Shown in pieces: positions 42,514-50,877 of a stretch of 52,235 nt of DNA (position 1 is the stretch's first letter; every line of letters starts with the position of its first letter). The position numbers and the translations under genes are program-made. Under the pieces are notes generated by a model. The model was not told where the DNA came from and did no database searches. It was given only the letters and a program-made list of their open reading frames with translations. Origin of the DNA: Streptomyces sp. B93 (GTDB lineage: Bacteria > Actinomycetota > Actinomycetes > Streptomycetales > Streptomycetaceae); contig NZ_JAGPXL010000046.1 of NCBI RefSeq assembly GCF_018070565.1, positions 1 to 52,235 of the forward strand, written 5' to 3'.

Positions 42514-42861
42514 GGTGCCCTCCAAGCAACATCGTCGTAATGAGGAAATCATCAACTTTGACTCTTTGATCGTCAAGGGCTGGCGTCCGGAAAGGGGCGA
42601 CGGCACTGCATGGAAGGCGGAGCTGCCCGAGGCGACGGTGCGCGCTGGGTGTCATACGGTGGGCGCGCCGTGGCGGAAGGTGACTGCCGTGCCGGTGAGA
42701 CGGACGCCGGTCCCACCCTCGCGCTCCGGGGCTTCCAGCCGAGCGTGGCCGACGGGTCCTCGTACGGGCTTGCGCGTCGACACCGCTGAAACTGGCGGGT
42801 AGGTCAGCCGATCCCCATCTCGCGTCCCTCGCGGCGGCAGCGATCCGCAATCGTCAGTGGT
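42514..42861. promoter_or_regulatory. Gene-free 348-bp region upstream of the dioxygenase operon
   Basis: No convincing coding sequence on either strand. The 5' leader of the dioxygenase operon with one TGATGA palindrome; the rest, up to the stop of the exported amidohydrolase gene, shows nothing recognisable. Confidence 0.6.
42541..42554. promoter_or_regulatory. TGATGA palindrome, copy 3
   Basis: TGAGGAAATCATCA: one mismatch from the perfect dyad. Lies 28 nt upstream of the extradiol dioxygenase start. Confidence 0.7.
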
Positions 42862-43908
42862 TCACTTGAGCCGGGGGAACAGACGGCGGGCGTTGCCGTG
42901 GAACAGTGCCTGCTTGTCCGGCGTTCTGAGCACGCGGGTTTCGGCGAGGGCTTTCGCCTGTGCCGAGGCGCTGGGGGCAGGGGTGAAGGGGTAATCGCTC
43001 CCGTACAGCAGGCGGTCGGGGTCGACGAGGTCGAGCAGGGCGGGGAGTGCACGCGGGAGAGGGAACCCGGCGACGTCGTAGTGCAGACGTCCAAGGGCGC
43101 CCAGTACGTCTGCGGGTGGTCCGCCGGCGGCAAGGGCGAAGGCCGAGATCCGGTCGGCTACCACCGGCAGCGTGGCTCCGCTGTGCGGAATGATGAACTC
43201 GATGCCGGGATACCTGTCCACCACTCGGTTCAGGACGAGTTCGGTGACGGCTCGTGTCGTGTCGAAGAGGAACTCGATCATGGGGCGCGGGTAGCCGAGA
43301 CTGGTGGACTGTGAGCAGGCGGGCGACGTGGGGTGGAGGAGGACGACCGCCTTACGACGGTGCAGTGCCGCCATGAGGGGTTCGAACGCCGGGCTGCCGA
43401 CGTAAGTGCCCTGGTAGTTGGTCTCCAGGATGATGCCGTCCGCGCCGAGGTCGTCCAACGCGAACTCGACCTCGCTCACCGCGGCCGGGACGTCTGGCAG
43501 GGGGACCGACGCCAGCAGCCCGAAGCGGGCGGGATGTGCGTGGACGATGGCCGCGCCTTCCTTGTTCACCGTGCGCGCGAGGTCACGGTTCGCGGCCGTG
43601 TCGCCGAGGGAGATCCCGGGTGAGGACACGGACAGCATGGCGGTCGCGATGCGGTTGGCGTCCATGAAGCGCAGGGCCTGTTCGACGCTCCAGTCGGGGA
43701 TGCCCGGCATGCCGTCCGGGCGGCTCTGTCCGGCCGCGATCAACGCCGCGCGGTAGGTGGGTGTGACGTAGTGAGCGTGCACATCGATGGCACCGGCGCC
43801 TCTGTGCCGCCCCGCGACAGCGGCCGCTGTGCTCATCGCGCCGGTGGCGAGCGTGCCGGCGGCCAGGGACCCCATGCGCAGAAGATGACGACGACTGGTG
43901 GACGGCAT
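42862..43908 (-). CDS. Amidohydrolase-2 family protein with Tat signal
   Basis: 348 residues. Starts MPSTSRRHLLRMGSLAAG, a twin-arginine signal, then AIDVHAHYVTP (HxH), VLLHPTSPACS, FIIPHSGATLP and LLYGSDYPFTPAP, so the metal and catalytic residues match its cytoplasmic paralog at 33177-34148. Export of an ACMSD-type amidohydrolase is unusual. ATG 43908 with GGGAG upstream. Preceded by the perfect copy of the TGATGA palindrome. Confidence 0.87.
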   Translation of the reverse strand: MPSTSRRHLLRMGSLAAGTLATGAMSTAAAVAGRHRGAGAIDVHAHYVTPTYRAALIAAGQSRPDGMPGIPDWSVEQALRFMDANRIATAMLSVSSPGISLGDTAANRDLARTVNKEGAAIVHAHPARFGLLASVPLPDVPAAVSEVEFALDDLGADGIILETNYQGTYVGSPAFEPLMAALHRRKAVVLLHPTSPACSQSTSLGYPRPMIEFLFDTTRAVTELVLNRVVDRYPGIEFIIPHSGATLPVVADRISAFALAAGGPPADVLGALGRLHYDVAGFPLPRALPALLDLVDPDRLLYGSDYPFTPAPSASAQAKALAETRVLRTPDKQALFHGNARRLFPRLK

Positions 43909-43958
43909 GGCGGCTCCCGCGGTCGAGAAGAATCGACATCTGACCCGGAGACCATAGA

Positions 43959-43972
43959 TGATGATTTCATCA
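43959..43972. promoter_or_regulatory. TGATGA palindrome, copy 4 (perfect)
   Basis: TGATGATTTCATCA, a perfect 14-bp dyad 51 nt upstream of the exported amidohydrolase start. Confidence 0.75.
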
Positions 43973-44050
43973 GAATGAAGGGATGTCGCGAGAGTGGCGG
44001 CCGTGGAAAGGAGACGGGCCGTAAGTCGCGTGGGACCGTAACCCGGCTGA

Positions 44051-44752
44051 TCAGGTGGGGTCGGTGCGTTCGGTCCGGACCCGCTGGGCCACGTCGCGGA
44101 GTTTGACGTTGTGGTGCTGGGAGATGCTGCGCAGCACCTGGAAGGCGTCGTCTTCGCTCAACCGGTGGCGTTCCATCAAGATGCCCATGGCCTCGCCGAT
44201 GGCGTGCCGCGTGTCCATGGCGTGCTCGAGCTGGTCGATGGTGCGGGCGTCGGCCAGGGCGACGGCGGCGTGCGAGGCCAGCAGCCAGACCGCGGTCTCG
44301 ATGTCCTTCCCGAAGGTCCCGGGCCGGTGGGCATACAGGTTGAGCGCTCCGAAGTCCTCGTTGTCGGCGTAGAGCAGGATGCCGGTCATGCTCCCGATGC
44401 CCAGTTCACGCGCTCCCGAGGCGAACCGCTCCCAGCCGGGCTGCGGCTGGGACAGGTCCGCGATCGGGTACGCCCGCTCGCTGCCCTTGTGCCGGGCAAG
44501 ATCGAAGCAGGGTCCTTCACCGAGTTCACCCTGGAGACGGTCGGACTCCCGCACCATGTCGCCACAGGCCGCCAGAGTCACGGCCCGGCCCTTGCGCACC
44601 GCCAGGATCCCGGCCGCGTCGCAGCCGTCCACCAGCTCGACCGCGGCCGCCGCGACCTTGTCCAGCGTCGCCTGTACCGAGTCCTGGGCCAGCAGATCCC
44701 GCGCAAGCAGGGCCATCTGCTCGGCGTACGCACGCCAATCCACCGCCACCAC
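44051..44752 (-). CDS. GAF-ANTAR regulatory protein
   Basis: 233 residues. GAF domain about 20-155 (GEGPCFDLARHKGSERAYPIADL, SMTGILLYADNEDFGALNLYA) and C-terminal ANTAR about 168-225 (AIGEAMGILMERHRLSEDDAFQVLRSISQHHNVKLRDVAQRV). ANTAR binds paired hairpins in mRNA leaders to prevent termination; GAF senses a small molecule or redox state. GTG start, with adjacent GTGs at 44749 and 44743 also possible. Monocistronic. Confidence 0.92.
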   Translation of the reverse strand: MVAVDWRAYAEQMALLARDLLAQDSVQATLDKVAAAAVELVDGCDAAGILAVRKGRAVTLAACGDMVRESDRLQGELGEGPCFDLARHKGSERAYPIADLSQPQPGWERFASGARELGIGSMTGILLYADNEDFGALNLYAHRPGTFGKDIETAVWLLASHAAVALADARTIDQLEHAMDTRHAIGEAMGILMERHRLSEDDAFQVLRSISQHHNVKLRDVAQRVRTERTDPT

Positions 44753-45004
44753 CCACCTCGATCAAGGTACAGCCACAGTATCGCCAGTTCTCCACGTCGA
44801 GGTCAGCAGCGCCGGCTGCCGCGTCGGACGAACTGCTCTGCTCGCCAGCGGGCCCAGCGGGCGCGCTGGCATGGACCTCCCGGTGCGGGGCACTTGAGGG
44901 CTGCCTGACGTGCGCGGCGGTACTCCGTGCCGATCAGAGCCTGCGTACAGCGAGGCGCGGCGATGTCGGCCGCCTTGCGGAGGGGTTCGAGGAGAGGGAG
45001 CTAC

Positions 45005-45250
45005 GTGATCATTCCGGCGGAGAAGGAACTGCGCGCCGTACTGGCCCGGTTCGCTCAGGCGAGGATCGAACATGACGTGTGCCCCACCGGCCGCACCAGT
45101 CGCAATCTTGAGGACTCCGCGTACACGCTGTGCGTGATCACCGGAGCCCGTACTGTCGAGCAGGCCCTGCTCGCGGCCGATGCGCTGTTGGAGCAGTACG
45201 GCGCGGCCCGGGGCGGCATCGGTCAACGGGACGAAACGCTGGCCGCGTAG
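45005..45250 (+). CDS. DUF5133 domain protein
   Basis: 81 residues. LRAVLARFAQARIEHDV, then LEDSAYTLCVITGARTVEQALLAADALL, the conserved DUF5133 core. Function unknown; common in Streptomyces near stress regulators, as here between GAF-ANTAR and SpoIIE-type genes. GTG 45005 with GAGGAGAGGGAG upstream. Confidence 0.8.
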   Translation: MIIPAEKELRAVLARFAQARIEHDVCPTGRTSRNLEDSAYTLCVITGARTVEQALLAADALLEQYGAARGGIGQRDETLAA

Positions 45251-45330
45251 GACGTCTCCTTTCTTCCCCGCTCTGCCCTGTCACCCTGTCCGCCGACGCT
45301 GGCGCCTGCGCGCCCGCCGCAGAATTCGCT

Positions 45331-47106
45331 TCATGCTGCGGTGGGAGTGCGCAGGGCGAACAGGACGATGTCGTCGTCGGTGTCGGTGGGGCGGACCCGG
45401 TGCAGTAGCTGGTCGGTGAAGGCCGGCAGGGGGCGGTGGACGAGGGCTGCGGCGTGCCGGCGCAGTCGATGCAGGCCCTCGTCGAGGGAGCGGCCAGGGG
45501 CTTCGATGAGACCGTCGGTGTAGAGCAGGAGGGTCGATCCGGGCGGGAGGGAGGCCACGGCGTCGGGACGCGACTGATCGGTTCCGGTGCCCAGGAGAAT
45601 ACCGTGCCCGTCGCTGAGGTAGTGGGCCAGGCCTTCCTGGGTGACGAGCAGGGGTGGCGGATGGCCTGCGTTGGTCCAGGACAGGTGCCACCGGCCGCGG
45701 CCCATCTCTTCGATCCGGCCGAAGATCAAGGTGGCCATGGGGACGTCGGCGATGTGCGTGACCGCTTGGTCGAGCCGCTTGACGATGCGGCTGGGAGGTT
45801 CTTGCTGGGCCCATGCGTAGGCGCGGAGGATATTGCGCAGCTGGGCCATTCCGGCCGCGGCGTCCAGGTCATGCCCGACGACGTCTCCGACAGCGAGGGC
45901 GGTGGCGCCGTCGGCGAGGGTGAAGGCGTCGTACCAGTCACCGCCGACCTGCGAGGCGTCGGGTGCGGGCAGGTAGCGGGCGGTCATCTGGAGCCCGGGC
46001 ACCTGTGGCAGCTGGGGCAGCAGATGCCGTTGCATGGTCTCGGCGACCGTGCGCTGGCGCTGGTAGAGCCGGGCGTTGTCCAGGGCGAGACCGGCGCGGC
46101 GGGCGATGTCCTCCAGCAGGGCAAGATCGGCCGGGGTGAAGGGCTGCGGGGTCTGGGAGCGGCCCAGGGTCACCGCGCCCAGGACCTCGCGGGTGCTGCG
46201 CAGCGGCGCGATGGCCGCGGAGTGGATGCCAGTGGTCTCGAACAGACGGCGCTGTTCTGCCGTGATACCGGAATCCGGTGGCTTTTGGTAGGTCTGCGGG
46301 CTGGTGAGGGTGGAAGCGGCACCGCGCAGGGCCCGTGACAGGGGCATGGAGGAGTGCTGCGGCACCGGCGGCATGGGGCCCTGGAGGTCTTCGTGATACG
46401 TGACGGCGCCGTTCTCGGCATGGGCCACGACGACCCGCCACACCTCGTCGCGTTCGCGGATCAGGTCGACGACCACCCAGTCCGCCAGCCGCGGCACCAC
46501 CAGGGACACGAGCCTGTGCACCGTCTCGTCGGCGTCCAGGGTGGAGGTCAGCTGCGTGGTGGTCTCGGCCAGCAGCGCCAGCCGCTCCAGCTCCGGCAGC
46601 GGCTGCGCCACCTGGCCCGACGGCCTACTCGGGGATTCGACGACCTCGGGGGTGTGGAAGATGACCAGCGTCGCCCTCTCGTGGTCACCGGAGCCGCTCA
46701 GGTTGAGAGGGGAGGTCAGCCAGGAGATGGGCAACGGGCTGCCGTCCCCGCGCGCGAACCACTCCCGGTCCGCCTGGGCCGTTCTACCCGCGAGAAACGC
46801 CGGCCGCATCGCGCACTGGGCCCTTGGCAGCGGCTGACCATGCGCGTCGCGGTGCAGCAGGTCGTGCGCGCCGTGGCCGACGAGTTCCGTCGCGGCCCGG
46901 GCGAGCATGCGCTCGGCGAGGGCGTTGACGGCGATGATGCAGCCCTGCTCATCCACCGCGTAGGCAGCCGTCTCGAGAGCGGCCAGAACCATGGCGACCG
47001 TCTCTCCCGGGGGCTGCCCCGACGCACTGCCCGTGGAATCCCATCCCGTCACCTGCCTCGCCTCCTCCCGCACTCGCCGGTCATCGCCTGCCCTCTCGTC
47101 CTGCAT
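45331..47106 (-). CDS. PAS-GAF-SpoIIE (PP2C-type) serine phosphatase
   Basis: 591 residues. PAS-like domain about 35-150 (AAYAVDEQGCIIAVNALAERML), GAF about 170-330 (LTSTLDADETVHRLVSLVVPRLADW), and a SpoIIE/RsbU phosphatase domain from 355 (MQRHLLPQLPQVPGLQMTARYLPAPDASQVGGDWYDAF, AVGDVVGHDLDAA, LLLYTDGLIE, DDIVLFALR) with metal-binding Asp residues. Typical partner-switching phosphatase of Streptomyces that dephosphorylates an anti-anti-sigma factor; no such gene is adjacent. ATG 47106 used; GTG 47052 has the best ribosome site. Confidence 0.9.
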   Translation of the reverse strand: MQDERAGDDRRVREEARQVTGWDSTGSASGQPPGETVAMVLAALETAAYAVDEQGCIIAVNALAERMLARAATELVGHGAHDLLHRDAHGQPLPRAQCAMRPAFLAGRTAQADREWFARGDGSPLPISWLTSPLNLSGSGDHERATLVIFHTPEVVESPSRPSGQVAQPLPELERLALLAETTTQLTSTLDADETVHRLVSLVVPRLADWVVVDLIRERDEVWRVVVAHAENGAVTYHEDLQGPMPPVPQHSSMPLSRALRGAASTLTSPQTYQKPPDSGITAEQRRLFETTGIHSAAIAPLRSTREVLGAVTLGRSQTPQPFTPADLALLEDIARRAGLALDNARLYQRQRTVAETMQRHLLPQLPQVPGLQMTARYLPAPDASQVGGDWYDAFTLADGATALAVGDVVGHDLDAAAGMAQLRNILRAYAWAQQEPPSRIVKRLDQAVTHIADVPMATLIFGRIEEMGRGRWHLSWTNAGHPPPLLVTQEGLAHYLSDGHGILLGTGTDQSRPDAVASLPPGSTLLLYTDGLIEAPGRSLDEGLHRLRRHAAALVHRPLPAFTDQLLHRVRPTDTDDDIVLFALRTPTAA

Positions 47107-47312
47107 CCTGTCTCGGATGCCCACTGAACGCGAAGCGAGGCATCCACAGCGCGTCCCATCGGTTCATGGTGCCTTCCTCCGGCCCACCAGGGGCGACCGC
47201 CGAGCCCATCTGTTCCTTCAGTGTCAGGCAGCGGACTCCGACAGTGTGCACGCCCCGTCACGATCATGATCAGACACAGTCACGACCTCCATGCCGGTGC
47301 GGTGGGCCTCCG

Positions 47313-47513
47313 TCGTTTCTGCCGAACGACGTCGAAGCGGTGTGGGAGGTCGCCGAGCACCGCTTCGTATACACCGGTGCGGGGCCCGGACCCGCAACCG
47401 CTCGCCGGGGCATCGACCCCACCAGGCGCGAGACATACGAGGACGGCGTCACCAAGGTGACCTGCCGAGCCCCGCACGGCACTGAGATCAGCTTGGGCGG
47501 CACGTCAGGCTGA
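47313..47513 (+). pseudogene. VOC-family protein remnant
   Basis: Residues NDVEAVWEVAEHRFVYTG, a break, then RGIDPTRRETYEDGVTKV and a C-end of HGTEISLGG match the second half of small VOC proteins, where DVEAVW... and RGxEPxxRETYxNGVRKVTYRDPDGNEIGFGG are normally about 30 residues further apart. The N-terminal half and the spacer are gone, there is no start, and the metal-site residues are missing. Confidence 0.55.
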
Positions 47514-47674
47514 CGCCCCCCCGACACCGAAGGTTACGCAACATCGCGTCGCGTGAGGGCATGCGACCGGACGGCCATCTGTTGAAGGCGCACGCCGTCG
47601 CGCCCTTTCCTCCGCTTCCTCTGCCGATCGATCCAGTCGACGGCGGAGCCGCAGGTCGCCGGTAGGCTGAGGCG

Positions 47675-48208
47675 GTGCGCACGGTCGAACTCCTGTTGGA
47701 TGAGGCGGCGGAGCTGGCGGTCCGGGAGGCTTGGCGGCGGCTGGCGGACGCGGGGCTGCCCAGCCAGGCGCGGCACCACTCACCGACTAACCGCCCACAC
47801 CTCACCCTGGCCGCTTGCCCGGAGCTGACCGGCCCGATCCGCTGGGAGCTCGCTGAGGTGGCCGCCTCTCTGCCGCTGCCAGTCCGGTGCACCGGTGTGG
47901 TCCGCTTCGAGCGGCCCACCTCGGTACTGGCTTGGGCACTGGACCCGGACTCCGCGCTGGTCGGTTTGCACCGCCGGGTGTGGGAGGCGGTGACCTCCGA
48001 CAGCCCGTCCGGAACCCTCAACCCCTTCCACGCCCCCGACCGCTGGAGCCCGCACATCACCCTGGGGCGGACTCGGCGGGTAGGCGCTTTCACCGACCGG
48101 CGAATTCCCGAACTGCTGCCGTCGCCGCCGCTGCCGTTCCACCTCATCACCCTGCGAAGCTACGACACCGAGACAGGCGCCCTGGAGGTGCTGGAGCCCC
48201 GCCCTTGA
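47675..48208 (+). CDS. 2H phosphoesterase / 2'-5' RNA ligase family protein
   Basis: 177 residues. Two H-x-T/S motifs: NRPHLTLAACP near 43 and WSPHITLGRT near 127, the hallmark of 2H phosphoesterases (LigT, AKAP-CPD). Probably cleaves cyclic phosphates or 2'-5' bonds in RNA or nucleotides. GTG start at 47675. Alone on its strand. Confidence 0.85.
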   Translation: MRTVELLLDEAAELAVREAWRRLADAGLPSQARHHSPTNRPHLTLAACPELTGPIRWELAEVAASLPLPVRCTGVVRFERPTSVLAWALDPDSALVGLHRRVWEAVTSDSPSGTLNPFHAPDRWSPHITLGRTRRVGAFTDRRIPELLPSPPLPFHLITLRSYDTETGALEVLEPRP

Positions 48209-48377
48209 GCGCCCTCGCCCGCGGAGCCGACGGGGGGAAGCCGGACCGCCTGTGGTTGCCCGTGCCTCCAGCGAGCGGTTGAGGATCTCGTCGTGCACCT
48301 GGCCGCCGTACGCGTGGGACGGGTGTCGCTCAGGACGCGGGCTAGTCGGCATGGACCAGGGCTGTGGCAGGGCGGCG

Positions 48378-49142
48378 CTACAGGTGCGTGCCGCCGCTTG
48401 CGTCGATGGTCTGGCCTGTGATCCAGCGGGAGTCGTGGGAGGCGAGGAAGGCCGTGACGTCCGCGATGTCGCTGGGGTCGGCGATGCGGTTGAAGACGGA
48501 GTGGCCGGCGGTTTTGGCCTCCTCCTCAGGGGTGTCCCAGCGGTGGCGGTTGAGGTCGGTCTTTGTGTAGCCGGGGGCGACGTTGTTGATGGTGATGCGT
48601 CGATGGCCGAGATCCCTGGCCAGGGCTTGGGTGAGGCTTTGGAGGGCGGCTTTGGCCATCGTGTAAGCGAGGGCGGTGGGGTGGGCGATGCGAGTGGTGA
48701 CGGAAGTGATGTTGATGATGCGGCCACCAGAAGGCATTCGAGGGAGGGCATGTTGGATGAGGAAGAGAGGAGTACGGGCGTGGATGTCGATGAGTCGGTC
48801 GAAGTCGTCGGGGGTGATGTCGCTGATAGTGCCCGGGATGTGGAAGCCGGCGTTGTTGACAAGTATGTGGAGGGTGGGAGGCTCCCCGAACTGGGACAGC
48901 TGGGTGTCGAGTTCTGCGTAAAGGCCGCTGATGGAGTGGGAGGCGCCGAGAGGAGCGTGGAGAGGGAAGGCGCGCCCTCCGTTGGTGATGATGTGGTCAG
49001 TGGTCTCTTGGGCCGCGGCGTGGTTGGTGCCGTAGTGGACGGCGACGAGGGCGCCGTCGGCGGCTAGCCGTTGGGCGATGGCGCGGCCGATGCCGCGGGA
49101 CGCACCGGTGACGAGGGCGGTTTTTCCGGTGAGTGAGCCCAT
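48378..49142 (-). CDS. SDR-family NAD(P)-dependent reductase
   Basis: 254 residues. TGASRGIGRA cofactor motif, NNAG, catalytic Ser in NITSV, YTMAK (Tyr-x3-Lys), and NNVAPGYTKTDL, so a full classical SDR. Divergent from a HAD gene beside a gamma-butyrolactone-receptor gene. In butyrolactone/butenolide clusters such as S. rochei srr, a reductase plus a phosphatase accompany the AfsA-type synthase, so it may reduce a butenolide intermediate. Codon choice is less GC-extreme than in the left half of the window. ATG 49142 with GGGGGAAA upstream. Confidence 0.88.
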   Translation of the reverse strand: MGSLTGKTALVTGASRGIGRAIAQRLAADGALVAVHYGTNHAAAQETTDHIITNGGRAFPLHAPLGASHSISGLYAELDTQLSQFGEPPTLHILVNNAGFHIPGTISDITPDDFDRLIDIHARTPLFLIQHALPRMPSGGRIINITSVTTRIAHPTALAYTMAKAALQSLTQALARDLGHRRITINNVAPGYTKTDLNRHRWDTPEEEAKTAGHSVFNRIADPSDIADVTAFLASHDSRWITGQTIDASGGTHL

Positions 49143-49236
49143 AACCTGGTTTTCCCCCGAAATGGCGTGGCGTTGGTAGGTTGGTCGTTGTTCAATTCGG
49201 ATGTGCGGTTGGCGCTTTGCGTGCGGGGGGTTTGTC

Positions 49237-50052
49237 GTGAGGTTTGCGAGTGATTTGCGGCGTGTGCAGCTGGTCGCGCTGAATCTTGACGGGGTGTTGC
49301 TGGACGATTCCTTCGGCCCGGTAATTCATCGGTTCGTGGTGGAGCGTGGGTTGACCTGGTCGCCGCAAGCGGAGCAGGTCGTTTTGTCGCAGTCGCCGTC
49401 GGGCGCGGTCGAGGCGTTGGGGCTGGGAGGTTCACCGACGGACGTAGTGGGGGAGTTCTTCCGGATGCGGGAGGCGTGGGTGCGTGAGCATCCGGTGCGG
49501 GTGGCAGGAGGAGTAGGAGCGCTGTTGGGGCGGTTGAGGGCGTTGGGGGTGCAAGTGGTGTGTTACGGGGGCTTGGGGCGTCAGCATTTCGATCGTTATC
49601 TGTCAGGGTTCGCGGGATTGTTCGATGGACCGGGCTATGTCTGTACGGCGGATTTCCGCCCAGGATTGAGGGAGATCGCCGAGGAGGTGTTCTCGATCGG
49701 AGGTGAGCACGTTCTGTTCATTGATGACGTGGCACGGGTGGCGGAGGCGGCCAGGGGCCTTGGGGCGGCGTTCATCGGACGTCCGTCGTCGTCCGAGCAC
49801 TCTTTCCAGCGGGAGTTGATGGTGCGGGCGGGAGTGAGGCACATGGTGGACTCACTGGAGGAGATCGACGGGCGGCTGCTCAGGCGGGTGGACGAGGAGG
49901 CGGCCGACGGTCGACTGTGGCCCGCCTCCACGGCCTCGGCTGCCGGGTACACCGACGTCCCGCTCCCCCCGGAGACCACCTCGGATACGGCTCCGCCGGA
50001 TGGCCTGGGTGTCAAGGGCCTTTCGGCCGTAGCCGACACGGCTGGTTGCTGA
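49237..50052 (+). CDS. HAD-superfamily protein with altered catalytic motif (butyrolactone-cluster type)
   Basis: 271 residues. HAD layout: motif I VALNLDGVLLDDSFGPVIHRF, cap helices, motif II region VQVVCYGGLG, RPGLREI, and motif IV EHVLFIDDVARVAEAARGLGA. The normal motif I is DxDG; here the first Asp is Asn (NLDG), the second is kept. A long disordered-looking tail follows residue 225. GTG 49237 has GGGGGG upstream; an ATG 36 nt earlier is in frame. Possibly the phosphatase of a butyrolactone pathway, or a non-enzymatic relative. Confidence 0.75.
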   Translation: MRFASDLRRVQLVALNLDGVLLDDSFGPVIHRFVVERGLTWSPQAEQVVLSQSPSGAVEALGLGGSPTDVVGEFFRMREAWVREHPVRVAGGVGALLGRLRALGVQVVCYGGLGRQHFDRYLSGFAGLFDGPGYVCTADFRPGLREIAEEVFSIGGEHVLFIDDVARVAEAARGLGAAFIGRPSSSEHSFQRELMVRAGVRHMVDSLEEIDGRLLRRVDEEAADGRLWPASTASAAGYTDVPLPPETTSDTAPPDGLGVKGLSAVADTAGC

Positions 50053-50133
50053 GAGCCTCTGCGGTGGGAGTCTGCGCTGGTGGCGAGGGGTCGCGTGGAA
50101 AACGCGTGCTGTCGTTTGCGTTCGGTTAACGAT

Positions 50134-50158
50134 AAGGTACCTCCTGGACGGTTTGTTT
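50134..50158. promoter_or_regulatory. ARE-like operator upstream of the GBL receptor
   Basis: Begins AAGGTACC and ends CGGTTTGTTT, the more conserved half of Streptomyces autoregulatory elements (ARE). Located 57-81 nt upstream of the receptor gene start, as in scbR/arpA-type autoregulation. Confidence 0.6.
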
Positions 50159-50214
50159 CTGGCTGCTCCGGTGGGTGGTGGGGGTGCGGAGTGAGTCAGG
50201 GTAAGGAGAGTGCG

Positions 50215-50877
50215 GTGGCCCGGCAGGAACGAGCGGTGCGGACTCGTCGTGCTGTCCTGGAAGCCGCGGCAGCGGTGTTCGCGGAGCACGGCTACACGGC
50301 GGCGACCGTGGCGGACATCCTGAGGACCGCCGGGGTGACCAAGGGCGCGCTTTACTTCCATTTCGATTCCAAGGAATCGCTGGCGCGAGGGGTTCTGGAG
50401 GTCCAGACGGACCAGGTGCTTCCCCCGCGTGACATCAAGCTCCAGGAAGTGGTCGATCTCGCGATGACGGTCGCGCACCGGTTGCGGAACGATCCACTGT
50501 TGCGGGCGGGTGCCCGGCTGTCGGCTGATCCGGCGGGACGTCGACAGTACGGCAGTGCATGGCCGCTGTGGGTCGAGGTGCTGAGCGGAGTGATGGGGGA
50601 AGCACACCGGCGCGGGGAGACCCTGGCGCATGTGATTCCGGCGGAAGTCGCTGAGTTGTTGGTGAGTTCTTTCAACGGGGTGCAGTTGTATTCTCAGCTC
50701 GAGAACGGGCTGAGTGATGTGGAGCATCGAGTGTCGGTGCTGTTGAAGCATCTGCTGCCGTCGATCGCTTCGCCTGCCGTACTGATGCGGCTGGACGTGG
50801 CGGAGGACCGAGGGGCTCGAGTGCTTGCCGAGGTCACCCAGAGCGAGGCCCAGGGGCAGGTCCCGGTTTCGGCCTGA
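50215..50877 (+). CDS. Gamma-butyrolactone receptor-like TetR regulator (ArpA/ScbR family)
   Basis: 220 residues. HTH end VARQERAVRTRRAVLEAAAAVFAEHGYTAATVADILRTAGVTKGALYFHFDSKESLARGVL is the ArpA/ScbR pattern, including GVTKGALYFHF. Length and a helical ligand domain with a conserved Trp region (SAWPLWVEVLSGVMGEA) also fit. Represses its targets at ARE sites until a butyrolactone or butenolide binds; could also be a pseudo-receptor that binds antibiotics. GTG 50215 with GGAG upstream. An ARE lies in its own leader and another beyond its 3' end. Confidence 0.87.
   Translation: MARQERAVRTRRAVLEAAAAVFAEHGYTAATVADILRTAGVTKGALYFHFDSKESLARGVLEVQTDQVLPPRDIKLQEVVDLAMTVAHRLRNDPLLRAGARLSADPAGRRQYGSAWPLWVEVLSGVMGEAHRRGETLAHVIPAEVAELLVSSFNGVQLYSQLENGLSDVEHRVSVLLKHLLPSIASPAVLMRLDVAEDRGARVLAEVTQSEAQGQVPVSA

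Noticed and set aside
47780..48862. Minus-strand 360-codon frame spanning the 2H and SDR genes
   Set aside because: It is a shadow in both halves and bridges two genes with clear motifs on their own frames.
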